58,061 bases of DNA from Yoonia sp. (GTDB lineage: Bacteria; Pseudomonadota; Alphaproteobacteria; Rhodobacterales; Rhodobacteraceae), in the NCBI RefSeq assembly GCF_014859355.1, contig NZ_JACUUJ010000019.1, forward strand, positions 1 through 58,061, in the 5' to 3' direction. Below are positions 1 to 8,720 of the stretch, piece after piece; within the stretch, counting starts at the first letter, position 1; each line of letters opens with the position of its first letter. The notes below the pieces were generated by a model. It did not search any database, was not told the DNA's origin, and saw only the letters and a list, made by a program, of their open reading frames with translations. The position numbers and the translations under genes were made by a program.

Positions 1-9
1 AAACGCTGA
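1..9 (+). CDS. 3' tip of an upstream gene (two codons and stop)
   Basis: Bases 1-9 read AAA CGC TGA, and the TGA shares its last base with the ATG of the permease at 9. This TGATG junction is typical of translational coupling. By analogy with Dpp/Opp operons the upstream gene is probably the partner permease (DppB type), but only two codons are visible, so that identity is inference. Confidence 0.45.
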   Translation, partial: KR

Positions 10-902
10 TGTCTGACGCACCTGCGCAATCCCCCGAACGCCCCAGCCGCCTGTCTGAATTCTGGTTTTATTTCCGGGAAAACCGGGGCGCGGTGATTGG
101 CCTGTATATCTTTGCGGCCTTTGTTTTTGTCGCGGCGGCGGCCGATATCATTGCCCCCTATGATCCGACCGAACAGTTCCGGCAGCACACGCTTGTCCCC
201 CCTTTCTGGGCCGAAGGTGGCAGCACACAGTTCCTTTTGGGCACTGACCCGTTGGGGCGCGATATGCTGTCACGGTTGCTTCACGGCGCGCGCTATTCGT
301 TCTTTGTGGGGATCGTCGTTGTGACGGTCGCCGCCTCTGGCGGGATCTTTGTCGGGCTTCTGGCGGGCTTTGCGCCAAAGTGGCTGGATACGATCATCAT
401 GCGGGTGATGGATATCATTTTGGCGTTCCCTTCGCTGCTTTTGGCGCTGGTGCTGGTGGCGATCCTTGGGCCATCGCTGACCAACGCAATGATTGCCATC
501 GCGATTGTGCTACAACCTCATTACGTGCGCCTGACCCGCGCATCGGTGATGGGGGAATTGCAAAAGGATTACGTCACCGCAGCGCGCGTCGCAGGCGCAG
601 GGCTGTTTCGCCGGATGTTCATCACCGTGCTGCCGAACTGCCTCGCGCCGATCATCGTGCAGGCAGCCCTGTCGTTTTCAACGGCGATCCTTGACGCGGC
701 GGCGCTGGGGTTTCTGGGGATGGGGGCACAGCCCCCCACGCCAGAATGGGGCACGATGTTGGCGGAATCGCGTGAATTCATCCTGCGCGCGTGGTGGGTC
801 GTGACCTTTCCGGGGCTGGCCATTCTGATCACGGTTCTGGCCATCAATCTGATGGGTGACGGGCTGCGCGACGCCCTTGACCCCAAACTCAAGAGAAGCT
901 GA
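9..902 (+). CDS. ABC transporter permease, DppC/OppC family
   Basis: This is an inner-membrane permease of a peptide/nickel-type ABC importer, 297 residues, which is normal for the family. An N-terminal cytoplasmic stretch leads into a first membrane segment near residues 31-52, followed by an OppC-type core with several hydrophobic helices. The EAA-like loop that contacts the ATPase is visible around residues 190-212 (TAARVAGAGLFRRMF then VLPN). The start overlaps the preceding stop by one base. The stop is followed one base later by the first ATPase gene, so permease and ATPases form one operon. The substrate cannot be told from the sequence: dipeptides, oligopeptides, opines or glutathione are all possible. 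The substrate-binding protein is not in the window. Confidence 0.9.
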   Translation: MSDAPAQSPERPSRLSEFWFYFRENRGAVIGLYIFAAFVFVAAAADIIAPYDPTEQFRQHTLVPPFWAEGGSTQFLLGTDPLGRDMLSRLLHGARYSFFVGIVVVTVAASGGIFVGLLAGFAPKWLDTIIMRVMDIILAFPSLLLALVLVAILGPSLTNAMIAIAIVLQPHYVRLTRASVMGELQKDYVTAARVAGAGLFRRMFITVLPNCLAPIIVQAALSFSTAILDAAALGFLGMGAQPPTPEWGTMLAESREFILRAWWVVTFPGLAILITVLAINLMGDGLRDALDPKLKRS

Positions 903-903
903 C

Positions 904-1875
904 ATGCCACTGTTGGAAATCCGCAACCTGTCAGTCGATTTTGCCACGGCATCGGGCCCGTTCCGCGCGGTAGACGGCGTTGATGTGACCGTGGACAATG
1001 GCGATATTCTTGCAATCGTCGGGGAAAGCGGTTCGGGCAAATCCGTGTCGATGCTGGCTATGATGGGCCTCTTGCCCTGGACCGCGACCGTCACCGCCGA
1101 TGCGATGAATTTTGACGGCAATGATTTGCGCCATGTTTCTGGCCACAAACGCCGCAGCCTGATCGGCAAAGACATGGCGATGATCTTTCAAGAGCCGATG
1201 TCATCGCTCAACCCCTGTTTCACAGTAGGATACCAGATCAAAGAGGCGCTGCGCCAACACCTGAACCTAAGCCGGGCCGCGCGGCACACACGTGCGATTG
1301 AACTGTTGGAACAGGTCGGCATTCCTGACCCGGAAAGCCGGTTGAGCGTGTTCCCGCATCAATTATCCGGCGGCATGAACCAGCGTGTGATGATCGCCAT
1401 GGCGATTGCCTGCAAACCGCGCCTGTTGATCGCGGATGAACCGACAACGGCGCTGGATGTGACGATTCAGGCGCAGATCCTTGATCTGCTGACCGGGCTT
1501 CAGGCGGAAACCGGCATGGGGCTGATCCTGATCACCCATGACATGGGTGTTGTTGCCGAAACGGCCCAAAGGGTAAGCGTGCAATACGCTGGTCAAAAGG
1601 TCGAAGAACAGCACGTCGTCGGCCTGTTTCAGACGCCGCACCACCCCTACACATCCGCGCTGTTGGATGCGTTGCCCGAACGGGCGACGGGGCGGCACCT
1701 ACCCACGATCAAAGGCGTCGTGCCGGGGCAGTTCGACAGGCCCGCCGGCTGTCTGTTTTCGCCGCGCTGCGCCTTTGCTGACGATCGCTGCCGCACTGTG
1801 CCGCCTGAACCTGCGACTGGGGCACTGGGGCTGGCGCGCTGTCACTATCCGCTGACCAAGGGAAACGCCGCATGA
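904..1875 (+). CDS. ABC transporter ATP-binding protein, DppD/OppD family
   Basis: This is the first of two paired ATPases energising the peptide-type importer, 323 residues from the ATG at 904. That start lies one base after the permease stop; a longer in-frame reading from 856 would run inside the permease gene and lacks conserved sequence. Visible motifs are Walker A GESGSGKS (about residues 40-47), signature LSGGMNQR (about 154) and Walker B LLIADEPT (about 175). The C-terminal extension typical of oligopeptide transporter ATPases carries a Cys pair ([15 protein letters not shown]). The stop overlaps the next gene by four bases (ATGA). The family is certain, the substrate unknown. Confidence 0.93.
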   Translation: MPLLEIRNLSVDFATASGPFRAVDGVDVTVDNGDILAIVGESGSGKSVSMLAMMGLLPWTATVTADAMNFDGNDLRHVSGHKRRSLIGKDMAMIFQEPMSSLNPCFTVGYQIKEALRQHLNLSRAARHTRAIELLEQVGIPDPESRLSVFPHQLSGGMNQRVMIAMAIACKPRLLIADEPTTALDVTIQAQILDLLTGLQAETGMGLILITHDMGVVAETAQRVSVQYAGQKVEEQHVVGLFQTPHHPYTSALLDALPERATGRHLPTIKGVVPGQFDRPAGCLFSPRCAFADDRCRTVPPEPATGALGLARCHYPLTKGNAA

Positions 1876-2840
1876 CCGATGCCGTCGTCACCGCCTCGGG
1901 CTTGTCCCGGTTTTACAACGTCAAAGGCGGCATGTTCAGCCCGACAAAGGTTGTGCGCGCCTTGTCGGATGCGACCTTTCAACTGTTTCCCGGGCGCACA
2001 TTGGCCGTTGTGGGTGAATCCGGTTGCGGGAAATCCACGCTCGCACGGGTAATTTCCTTGATAGAAGAACCTTCAGCCGGTCAGTTCAGTATTAGCGGGA
2101 CACCGGCAACGCCAGGCAACTGGGCCAGTCTGCGGTCATCGGTGCAAATCATCTTTCAAGACCCTTATGGATCATTGAACCCGCGCCAGCGGATCGGTGC
2201 GATGCTGGAAGAACCCCTGAAAATCAACCGCCCCGAAATGTCAGCCGCCGAACGCACCGCAAAGGCCCGCGAGATGTTGGAATTGGTCGGCCTGCGGACA
2301 GAACATTTTGATCGTTACGCGCATATGTTTTCGGGCGGACAGCGCCAGCGCATCGCCGTAGCCCGCGCGCTGATGCTGGAACCTCGGGTCTTGGTGCTGG
2401 ATGAGCCTGTCAGCGCGCTGGATCTGTCGATCCAAAGTCAGATCCTGAACCTGCTGGTTGATTTACAGGACCGGCTTGGCCTAGCCTACCTGTTTATCAG
2501 TCACGATCTGTCAGTCGTCAAACACATGGCGGATGATATCATTGTCATGTATCTGGGGCGGCCTGTTGAGACCGGACCGATCAACGATGTGCTGTCCAAT
2601 CCGCGCCATCCTTATACGCGCGCGCTTTTGTCCGCGACCCCCAAGGCCGATCCAACTGCGAAAAAGGACCGGATCAAGCTGCAAGGCGAACTGCCGTCGC
2701 CGCTGAACGTGCCACCCGGATGCGCCTTTGCCCCCCGCTGTTGGAAGGTGCAAGATAAATGCCGCACTGAACGCCCGACACTGGACGAAACACACCATCC
2801 CGTCGCCTGTTTCTTTCCCGAGGACGGCTCAGGCATCTAA
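1872..2840 (+). CDS. ABC transporter ATP-binding protein, DppF/OppF family
   Basis: This is the second ATPase of the importer, 322 residues, overlapping the first by four bases. Walker A is GESGCGKST (about residues 47-55), the signature is FSGGQRQR (about 152) and Walker B is VLVLDEP (about 173). The usual Cys-containing oligopeptide-transporter tail follows (PPGCAFAPRCWKVQDKC). A heterodimer with the preceding ATPase is expected from the family. Its 3' end overlaps the 3' end of the convergent sensor kinase gene by 12 bases, leaving no room for a separate terminator. Confidence 0.93.
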   Translation: MTDAVVTASGLSRFYNVKGGMFSPTKVVRALSDATFQLFPGRTLAVVGESGCGKSTLARVISLIEEPSAGQFSISGTPATPGNWASLRSSVQIIFQDPYGSLNPRQRIGAMLEEPLKINRPEMSAAERTAKAREMLELVGLRTEHFDRYAHMFSGGQRQRIAVARALMLEPRVLVLDEPVSALDLSIQSQILNLLVDLQDRLGLAYLFISHDLSVVKHMADDIIVMYLGRPVETGPINDVLSNPRHPYTRALLSATPKADPTAKKDRIKLQGELPSPLNVPPGCAFAPRCWKVQDKCRTERPTLDETHHPVACFFPEDGSGI

Positions 2841-4166
2841 GGCAGGCAAAACCACGCGCACCTCGAGCCCGCCCAAACGGTCGGATTTATCCAGCGTGAT
2901 CGTGCCGCCATAGGCATGCGCAAGGTCATCGGCAATGGCCAGCCCCAACCCTGTGCCCGGTTTGGACGTATCAAGCCGCTGCCCGCTGCGCGTTGCCGCG
3001 CCGAAATCTTCCGCAGGGATGCCGGGGCCATCATCAGCCACGCTGACAGTCACCTTGTCACCCTTGGTTCTTGCCTTCAGATGAATTTGCCCAGCCGCCC
3101 ATTTGATTGCGTTATCCAGCAAATTTCCCATCACTTCTTCAAAGTCGTTTTGATCCATACGGATGCGCAAACCCGGCGCAATATCGACCGTCAGAACCTT
3201 GTTCTGGTGCTGCGCCAACGCCTTGAACGCGCGGGCAAGACGGCCCAGCGCCACGTCCAGATCTGCTGCCGGACGCATTCCGGCATTGCCGCCATCGGCC
3301 CGCATCCGCGCAAGCGAACGTTTCAGATGCGCATCCAGGCGGTCAAGCGCAACAAGCGATTCCGCAACAGGCATTTTTTGACGCTCAAGATCTTCCAGTT
3401 CGTTGCGAATGATGGCCGATGGCGTTTTAATCGCATGCGCCAGATCCGCAGCCTGCCGCCGCGACCGCACAACGATTTCCCTGTTCCGTTCCAGCAGGGT
3501 GTTGATGTCACTCACCAAGGGGGCAACCTCGACCGGATAGGCGTCAGGTTTCAGGCCGTCATCGCTGTCCCAACGCTGCAGCACATCGCGGCGCAGGTCA
3601 GCCAACGGGCGCAAGATGATTGTCACCTGTAGCAGTGCGCCAAGAACCCCAAAAATCACGATCGCTCCAAATGCAAGCAAAAGACTGTTGCGCAGCGCGT
3701 CGCGATCATCAATCAGGCTTTGCAGCGACGATGCGACCTGCACGTGCCAGATGCTCCCGTCATCCAGGCTGATCCACTGCGCCACACCGCGCAAATCTTC
3801 GCCAGTTTCACTGGCAAAGCTGCGCAGCACGATACCCGTGGTCTGCCGGTTCGCACGCGGCAATAGCGCATCCACCAATGACCACGATACAAAGATATCG
3901 CCTTGGGGGTTCTCGATCTGCCAGTATTCACCGGAAAAAGGTTGCGTGTAGGCAGGGTCACCAATCCCGCGCGCGATGTCGTCGGGGCTGTCGGCGCTAT
4001 TGGCCAAGGCGACAATAACCTGCGTGTGTTTATTCTGCAAAAGCTCGTCAAAGCGCCGCTCTGCCTGTCCTGAAAGCAGCGTATCCAGCCCGTAGACACC
4101 GATCATGACAGCAACAAATGCCCAGATGACCCCGCCCGTCAGGGTGCGGGCGCGCAGCGACGTCAT
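2829..4166 (-). CDS. sensor histidine kinase (PhoQ-like)
   Basis: This membrane-bound histidine kinase has 445 residues. Transmembrane segments lie at about 10-30 and 161-185, with a roughly 130-residue periplasmic sensor region between them and a HAMP-like linker after the second. The phospho-acceptor is probably His244 (LAHAIKTPS). ATP-binding motifs are the N box (NLLDNAIKW, about 348-356), DDGPGIP (378-384) and GTGLGLA (404-410). The start overlaps the stop of the response regulator by three bases, so the two are translationally coupled. The HAIKTP form of the H box and the overall layout resemble PhoQ-type kinases, but the signal is not evident. Confidence 0.92.
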   Translation of the reverse strand: MTSLRARTLTGGVIWAFVAVMIGVYGLDTLLSGQAERRFDELLQNKHTQVIVALANSADSPDDIARGIGDPAYTQPFSGEYWQIENPQGDIFVSWSLVDALLPRANRQTTGIVLRSFASETGEDLRGVAQWISLDDGSIWHVQVASSLQSLIDDRDALRNSLLLAFGAIVIFGVLGALLQVTIILRPLADLRRDVLQRWDSDDGLKPDAYPVEVAPLVSDINTLLERNREIVVRSRRQAADLAHAIKTPSAIIRNELEDLERQKMPVAESLVALDRLDAHLKRSLARMRADGGNAGMRPAADLDVALGRLARAFKALAQHQNKVLTVDIAPGLRIRMDQNDFEEVMGNLLDNAIKWAAGQIHLKARTKGDKVTVSVADDGPGIPAEDFGAATRSGQRLDTSKPGTGLGLAIADDLAHAYGGTITLDKSDRLGGLEVRVVLPALDA

Positions 4167-4825
4167 ACTGTGACTTTGATAACGTAGCCGCGCCCCCTCA
4201 CCGTTTCGATCAAATCGTCGCCCAACTTACGGCGCAACCGGTTGACGAAAACAGCAATAGTGTTGGAATCGCGATCACCATCATACTGATAAATATGATC
4301 TGAAAGTTCACTGCGCGATACCAGCCGGTCGGCATTATGAAACAGATACGCCAACACAGCGACTTCCTGCGCGGTCAAATTGACGGGGATCCCATCGACG
4401 GTGACCTGATTGTTACGGGAATCAAAAATCACATTGCCCTTGGTGAAAACCGGACTGGCCTGGCCGGTTTTTCGCCGGATCATCGCCCGCACACGGGCCG
4501 ACAATTCTGCCATATGAAACGGTTTCGTCAGATAGTCATCAGCCCCCGCATCAAGCCCGTCTACCCGTTCCGACCAGCCATCGCGGGCGGTCAAGATCAA
4601 AACTGGCGTATCAACACCGGCGGCGCGCCAGTTTTTCAAAACAGTCAGCCCGTCACGCTGCGGCAAACCCAGATCAAGGATAATCAAATCATAGGGCTCG
4701 GTCGCCCCTAGAAATTCAGCCTCGACACCGTCGCTTGCAATATCAACGACCCTGTTTTCGGCTGTAAGAACACCTTTAACCTGTTTGGCGAGCACATGTT
4801 CGTCTTCGGCAATCAATATCCGCAT
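4163..4825 (-). CDS. two-component response regulator, OmpR/PhoB family
   Basis: This DNA-binding regulator has 220 residues: an N-terminal receiver domain (about 1-115) and a C-terminal winged helix (about 125-220). Receiver landmarks are the acidic pair in AEDEH (7-9), phospho-acceptor Asp51 (ILDLGLPQRDG), Thr79 and Lys101 (LTKPF). The winged helix ends with the recognition-helix and wing pattern SNTIAVFVNRLRRKL...VRGRGYVI. It overlaps the downstream kinase, its probable partner. The PepSY gene lies 57 bases upstream in the same direction, so the three probably form one operon. It resembles PhoP; its targets are unknown. Confidence 0.93.
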   Translation of the reverse strand: MRILIAEDEHVLAKQVKGVLTAENRVVDIASDGVEAEFLGATEPYDLIILDLGLPQRDGLTVLKNWRAAGVDTPVLILTARDGWSERVDGLDAGADDYLTKPFHMAELSARVRAMIRRKTGQASPVFTKGNVIFDSRNNQVTVDGIPVNLTAQEVAVLAYLFHNADRLVSRSELSDHIYQYDGDRDSNTIAVFVNRLRRKLGDDLIETVRGRGYVIKVTV

Positions 4826-4882
4826 GATGATGTCAGCTCTCTATAATGTCATCGTCCTTAAATAAACTTATGGCAGGCGTCA

Positions 4883-5365
4883 TTACTTTTTGCCACCACT
4901 GTTGCTGTTGCCACGCCCGCCACCACTGTTGTTTCTGTTGCCGGCGTTGCCCCTGTTGCCCGCATTGGCGTTTGCGTTGTTTCTGGCGTTTGAATTCGCC
5001 GTGCCGGGCAATTGTGCCATGCCGCTGCTTGCGGCGGATATAGCGCCAACCTGTTTGCCCGCAGCAGACTGGGCATCAATCGCGCGACCGGTGAAGCCAT
5101 CGACCATCAGTGCACTGACCTTACCGTCGCCATGGCGCACGACGATACGGTATATCACAACAGCGTCCACATCAAAGGCGCGGATATCCACAACGCGGCC
5201 ACCAGTAAAATCTTCGACACCGGAAATCAGCCGTATAGTCGAAATAGCCCCCTGATCAGCAACGGCCCTGCGCAGTTCTGCCTGCGACATCTCCTTGACC
5301 TCTGCAAAAGCAAATACTGGCGCAAGGCACACAAGCAGGGCAAGAAAGTATGGTGAATGTTTCAT
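4883..5365 (-). CDS. secreted PepSY-like protein with Asn/Gly-rich tail
   Basis: This 160-residue protein has an N-terminal signal peptide (about 1-21, ending FAFA before EVKEM). A short PepSY-like domain follows (about 28-100), recognisable by GGRVVDIRAFDVDAVVIYRI then GKVSALMVDGFTGRAI. After it comes a low-complexity tail (about 118-160) made almost only of Asn, Gly, Ala, Arg and Ser, ending GGKK. It lies immediately upstream of the response regulator and kinase in the same orientation. PepSY proteins often sit beside two-component systems in this group, and a periplasmic modulator role is plausible but inferred. The tail DNA is an imperfect repeat of short GGCAAC-like units. Confidence 0.8.
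   Translation of the reverse strand: MKHSPYFLALLVCLAPVFAFAEVKEMSQAELRRAVADQGAISTIRLISGVEDFTGGRVVDIRAFDVDAVVIYRIVVRHGDGKVSALMVDGFTGRAIDAQSAAGKQVGAISAASSGMAQLPGTANSNARNNANANAGNRGNAGNRNNSGGGRGNSNSGGKK
4885..5005 (-). repeat. low-complexity AAC/GGC codon tract in PepSY tail
   Basis: The DNA for the protein tail is an irregular short-unit repeat (GTTGCC and GTTGTTTCTG variants on the plus strand). It gives runs of Asn, Gly and Ala codons and could vary in length by slippage. On the other strand the same tract gives a misleading Cys-rich open frame. Confidence 0.6.
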
Positions 5366-5428
5366 TTCAGAGCTTTGCCGTTTACGGGTTAAATTGGTAA
5401 ATATACCAAATGATACTTTATACGCTTG

Positions 5429-5614
5429 TCAGGCAACGTTGGTTTTCTTTGACAACCGGTCCACGATTTCGTCCACGCTGGGGAACAAGTCAACCTTGGC
5501 ACCGGTTTCATGTTGGGCCTGCTGGTAATTGCTGTCGCTTTTCATGGATGTGGCACCGGCCAAACGACAGCCTGTATCGCGGCTTCTCTCGCGGAGCAGT
5601 CGTTCAATATACAT
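5429..5614 (-). CDS. small hypothetical protein, 61 residues
   Basis: I do not recognise this ORF. It starts at an ATG preceded by AAGAGG with about seven bases spacing, which is a reasonable ribosome-binding site. It encodes a charged, soluble-looking protein ending FPSVDEIVDRLSKKTNVA. It has no signal peptide or membrane segment. It points the same way as the PepSY-regulator-kinase genes and ends 63 bases before the PepSY start, so it may lead that operon. The alternatives are a chance ORF in a transcribed leader. The ribosome-binding site and the normal amino-acid composition are the only support. Confidence 0.4.
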   Translation of the reverse strand: MYIERLLRERSRDTGCRLAGATSMKSDSNYQQAQHETGAKVDLFPSVDEIVDRLSKKTNVA

Positions 5615-5991
5615 CCGGAACCTCTTTTTTAAGCAGCGATACCATCGCTAAAAAATATGAAACGACATTAATTTTGCCCTCTTTTTATGCAGATCTACCC
5701 ATGAACCGTTGCAAAACAATATGTTCATATTTAGTTTATTTTACGAAAAAATAGGGAAGTTGCTATAATATTATAATTATATCAATGTCTTATATTATAT
5801 TTCGCGATCCGAGTTTGTATCAGAGCCGAGCGAAAATCAAACTGCGCTGTTACATTCCTGCATACGCTGGCACCATTTACCGCAAACAGGCATTCATCGC
5901 GCGCGAATCAGACTGACGGGGCTGACAGGGTTTCACTGGTGTCGTCACCACCTCGGCTGATACGGTATTGATCGGGAATGGGGGATCGACC
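5615..5991. other. 377-bp intergenic region with an AT-rich core
   Basis: No gene is seen here. The region separates divergent transcripts (the small ORF/PepSY side on minus, the acyl-CoA synthetase on plus). Bases 5701-5800 contain 21 G or C by my count, against a clearly GC-rich surrounding sequence. The core holds several TATAAT-like words and A/T-only palindromic runs. It must hold the divergent promoters. Confidence 0.7.
5740..5769 (+). promoter_or_regulatory. candidate housekeeping promoter for the acyl-CoA synthetase
   Basis: TTTACG (5740-5745), 18 bp, TATAAT (5764-5769). The -10 is a perfect match to the consensus, but the surrounding AT-rich sequence makes chance matches likely. It would give a leader of about 215 bases. 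Confidence 0.35.
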
Positions 5992-7626
5992 ATGCTTTGC
6001 CCACACGAAACACTGGATCAGACAAGGGACGCATTCAGGTGGCAGATACCGGACAGGTATAATCTGGGCGTTGATATCTGTGACCGTCACGCGGCCACGC
6101 AACCGGATGCGACGGCGATTATTAATGTGGCGGCAGATGGCAACAGCACGCACCACAGCTTTGCCGAATTGCGCCGCATGTCAAACCAGTATGCGCATGT
6201 GCTGGGTGGCGTCGCACAACCGGGTGACCGGATCGCTGTGCTGTTGCCGCAATGCGTGCAAACCGCAGCAGCCCATATTGCCATCACGAAAATGGGGTGC
6301 ATTGCTTTGCCGTTGTTTACCCTGTTTGGCCCTGATGCACTGTTGCACCGGATGCGTGACAGTGGCGCTTGTGCAGTCATCACAGATGCAGTTGGCGCCA
6401 GATTGCTTGGCAGATTACGCGATGAACTGCCCGCGCTCATCGCGGTCTACAGCATCGACGGGCCAACCTCGGGCGCGCTTGATCTGCCTGCCCTATGCGC
6501 CAGCCAACCATCCGATTTCACCCCTGTTGACACGCATGCCGATGATCCTGCCATTCTGATCTATACTTCCGGGACAACCGGCGCACCCAAAGGGGCGCTA
6601 CATGCACATCGGGTGCTGCTGGGCCACCTACCCGGGGTCGAGATGAGCCATGATTTTTTTCCCCAAGCCGGTGATCTGATCTGGACACCTGCCGATTGGG
6701 CGTGGATTGGCGGCTTGCTGGATGTGCTGATGCCCGCGCTGCACCATGGTGTGCCCGTCGTTGCCTGTCGTTTCCGCAAATTCACCGGACGCGCGGCCTT
6801 TGATCTGATCCGCAGCCAAGGGATTCGGAACGCGTTCCTGCCACCTACCGCGCTCAAGATGATGCGCCTTGAAACCCCCGCCGCACCTGTCCCCATGCGG
6901 TCGGTCGCCAGTGGCGGCGAAACACTGGGCAAGGAACTGATCGCCTGGGGGCAGCAGGTCTTTGGCACGACGATCAACGAATTCTACGGCCAGACCGAAT
7001 GCAACATGATCATATCGTCCTGCGCCGCCCTTGAACCTGCCGAACCCGGAATCATGGGGTTTGCCGTGCCAGGGCATGTGGTGGAAGTGTTGGATGACGC
7101 CGGCCAGCCCTGCGCCACCGATGCCGAAGGCAACATCGCGGTCCGCGCGCCTGACCCCGTGATGTTTCTGGAATACTGGAATCGGCCCGATGCGACCGCA
7201 GGAAAATTCATCACCGCAAATGGGCATGACTGGCTACTGACCGGCGACCGCGGCGCAAAAACACCCACCGGCCGGATCAGGTTCATCGGGCGCGATGATG
7301 ACATCATCAGTTCCGGCGGTTATCGCATCGGCCCTGCCGAGATTGAAGATTGCCTGCTGACGCACCCGGCTGTGCAGATGGCGGGCGTGGTCGGTCAACC
7401 CGACCCCCTGCGCGGCACCATCGTTGCCGCCTTTATCCAGCTGGCGCCGGGGGAACAGCCATCCGATGCGCTGGCAGACGAAATCGGCGCCCATGTAAAA
7501 ACCCGCCTTGCCGCATATGAATACCCGCGTGTGATCCGTTTTGTCCAGGATATGCCGCTTACCACCACCGGCAAGATTATCCGCGCAGACCTGCGCGCAC
7601 GGGCGGCATGCACTGCAACACAATAA
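5992..7626 (+). CDS. AMP-dependent acyl-CoA synthetase (ACSM/AcsA-like)
   Basis: This adenylate-forming enzyme activates a carboxylic acid with ATP and CoA. It has 544 residues from the ATG at 5992, which has a GGGGGA ribosome-binding site about six bases upstream; an in-frame TTG at 5968 is less likely. Motifs are the P-loop-like YTSGTTGAPKGA (about 190-201), EFYGQTE (about 330), TGDRG (about 416), the hinge GRDDDIISSGGYRIGP (about 435-450) and the C-terminal catalytic Lys in TTGKIIRADL (about 525). Domain order and length fit medium-chain or short-chain acyl-CoA synthetases. The substrate is not determinable. It is transcribed alone. Confidence 0.88.
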   Translation: MLCPHETLDQTRDAFRWQIPDRYNLGVDICDRHAATQPDATAIINVAADGNSTHHSFAELRRMSNQYAHVLGGVAQPGDRIAVLLPQCVQTAAAHIAITKMGCIALPLFTLFGPDALLHRMRDSGACAVITDAVGARLLGRLRDELPALIAVYSIDGPTSGALDLPALCASQPSDFTPVDTHADDPAILIYTSGTTGAPKGALHAHRVLLGHLPGVEMSHDFFPQAGDLIWTPADWAWIGGLLDVLMPALHHGVPVVACRFRKFTGRAAFDLIRSQGIRNAFLPPTALKMMRLETPAAPVPMRSVASGGETLGKELIAWGQQVFGTTINEFYGQTECNMIISSCAALEPAEPGIMGFAVPGHVVEVLDDAGQPCATDAEGNIAVRAPDPVMFLEYWNRPDATAGKFITANGHDWLLTGDRGAKTPTGRIRFIGRDDDIISSGGYRIGPAEIEDCLLTHPAVQMAGVVGQPDPLRGTIVAAFIQLAPGEQPSDALADEIGAHVKTRLAAYEYPRVIRFVQDMPLTTTGKIIRADLRARAACTATQ

Positions 7627-7727
7627 AAATTGATGACGGCTGTTAAGATGAATTGGCGGCGCGGCCCCTGCAATCCGGTGCGACACGCTATATATGGTTG
7701 TAAATACCGCACCTAAAAGGAGGTCCG

Positions 7728-8720
7728 ATGAATTTGCGCCGCGCCCTGATTGCCCTGTTTGCGCTGGTGGGTTTTCCCGCCGCTGCCGAATGCACCGACA
7801 CCAGCTATGTTGACCGGTTATCCCCCGGCCAGACGTCTGCGCTGGCGGCGGCTGTCGCCGATATGCCCTATGCTCAGGGGTTGATCTGGCGGGCCAGAAA
7901 GGGCGACCAGATCATCACGCTTGCCGGAACAATGCATGTCTACGACCCCCGGCTGGAACCGATCCGCGACCAATTGCGCCCCGATGTTACAACCGCCGAT
8001 CTGATTTTACTGGAAGCGACACCAGCAGAAGAACGCCAGTTGCAGGATCTGATGACAACCCAGCCTGATGTGCTATTCATCACTGACGGACCAACCCTGC
8101 CCGAATTGCTGGATGAACCGACATGGCAGCTGATCGCCGACGCTGTGCGTGACCGTAACATCCCCGCCTTTCTGGCCGCCAAGATGCAGCCGTGGTATCT
8201 GTCAATGGTGCTGTCGATTCCGGCCTGTCTTTCCAATGACATGATGGCGGGCAATCTTGGGCTGGACGCGATGATCATCGAAGACGCCATGGCTGCCGAT
8301 GTGCCGATGCAGGCGCTGGAACCTTACACGACCCTGTTTGACATTTTCCAGAATGACCCGATCGACGAACAGATCGCCATGCTGCGTGTCGCACTGGGCG
8401 CGCCAGACCTGCAAGACGAGATCTTTGTTGCGACCCTGGACAGTTACTTTGCCCGTGACGTTGGGCGCCTTTGGGAATTGTCGCGCATCGCGATCGCTGA
8501 CGTTCCCGGCCTGACACAGGCCGAGGCAACAAGACTTTTTGCCGAATCTGAAAAGGCGCTTTTGATTGACCGGAACCTTGCGTGGATACCCGTGATTGAT
8601 GCCGCACTTGCGCAACACGACAATATCGTCGTGGCGGTTGGTGCGGCGCATCTGGTGGGCGCATACGGGTTGCCGCAACTGCTGGAAAACGACGGTTGGG
8701 CACTGACGCGGCTGGATTAA
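7728..8720 (+). CDS. TraB/GumN family protein, exported
   Basis: This 330-residue protein has a signal peptide (MNLRRALIALFALVGFPAAA). The family is recognised by the GTMHV motif near residue 68 and the C-terminal AVGAAHLVGAYGLPQLLENDG. TraB/GumN/Tiki proteins are thought to be metalloproteases or related hydrolases, and the His of GTMHV and of GAAHL are the expected metal ligands. A strong AGGAGG ribosome-binding site precedes the ATG at 7728. Its stop codon overlaps the stop of the convergent DUF2161 gene. The physiological substrate in bacteria is unknown to me. Confidence 0.85.
   Translation: MNLRRALIALFALVGFPAAAECTDTSYVDRLSPGQTSALAAAVADMPYAQGLIWRARKGDQIITLAGTMHVYDPRLEPIRDQLRPDVTTADLILLEATPAEERQLQDLMTTQPDVLFITDGPTLPELLDEPTWQLIADAVRDRNIPAFLAAKMQPWYLSMVLSIPACLSNDMMAGNLGLDAMIIEDAMAADVPMQALEPYTTLFDIFQNDPIDEQIAMLRVALGAPDLQDEIFVATLDSYFARDVGRLWELSRIAIADVPGLTQAEATRLFAESEKALLIDRNLAWIPVIDAALAQHDNIVVAVGAAHLVGAYGLPQLLENDGWALTRLD

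Noticed and set aside
4846-5043. Plus-strand Cys-rich open frame
   Set aside because: It is the antisense of the Asn/Gly codon tract of the PepSY tail; the Cys runs come from GTT/GCC-rich repeat DNA and there is no ribosome-binding site.
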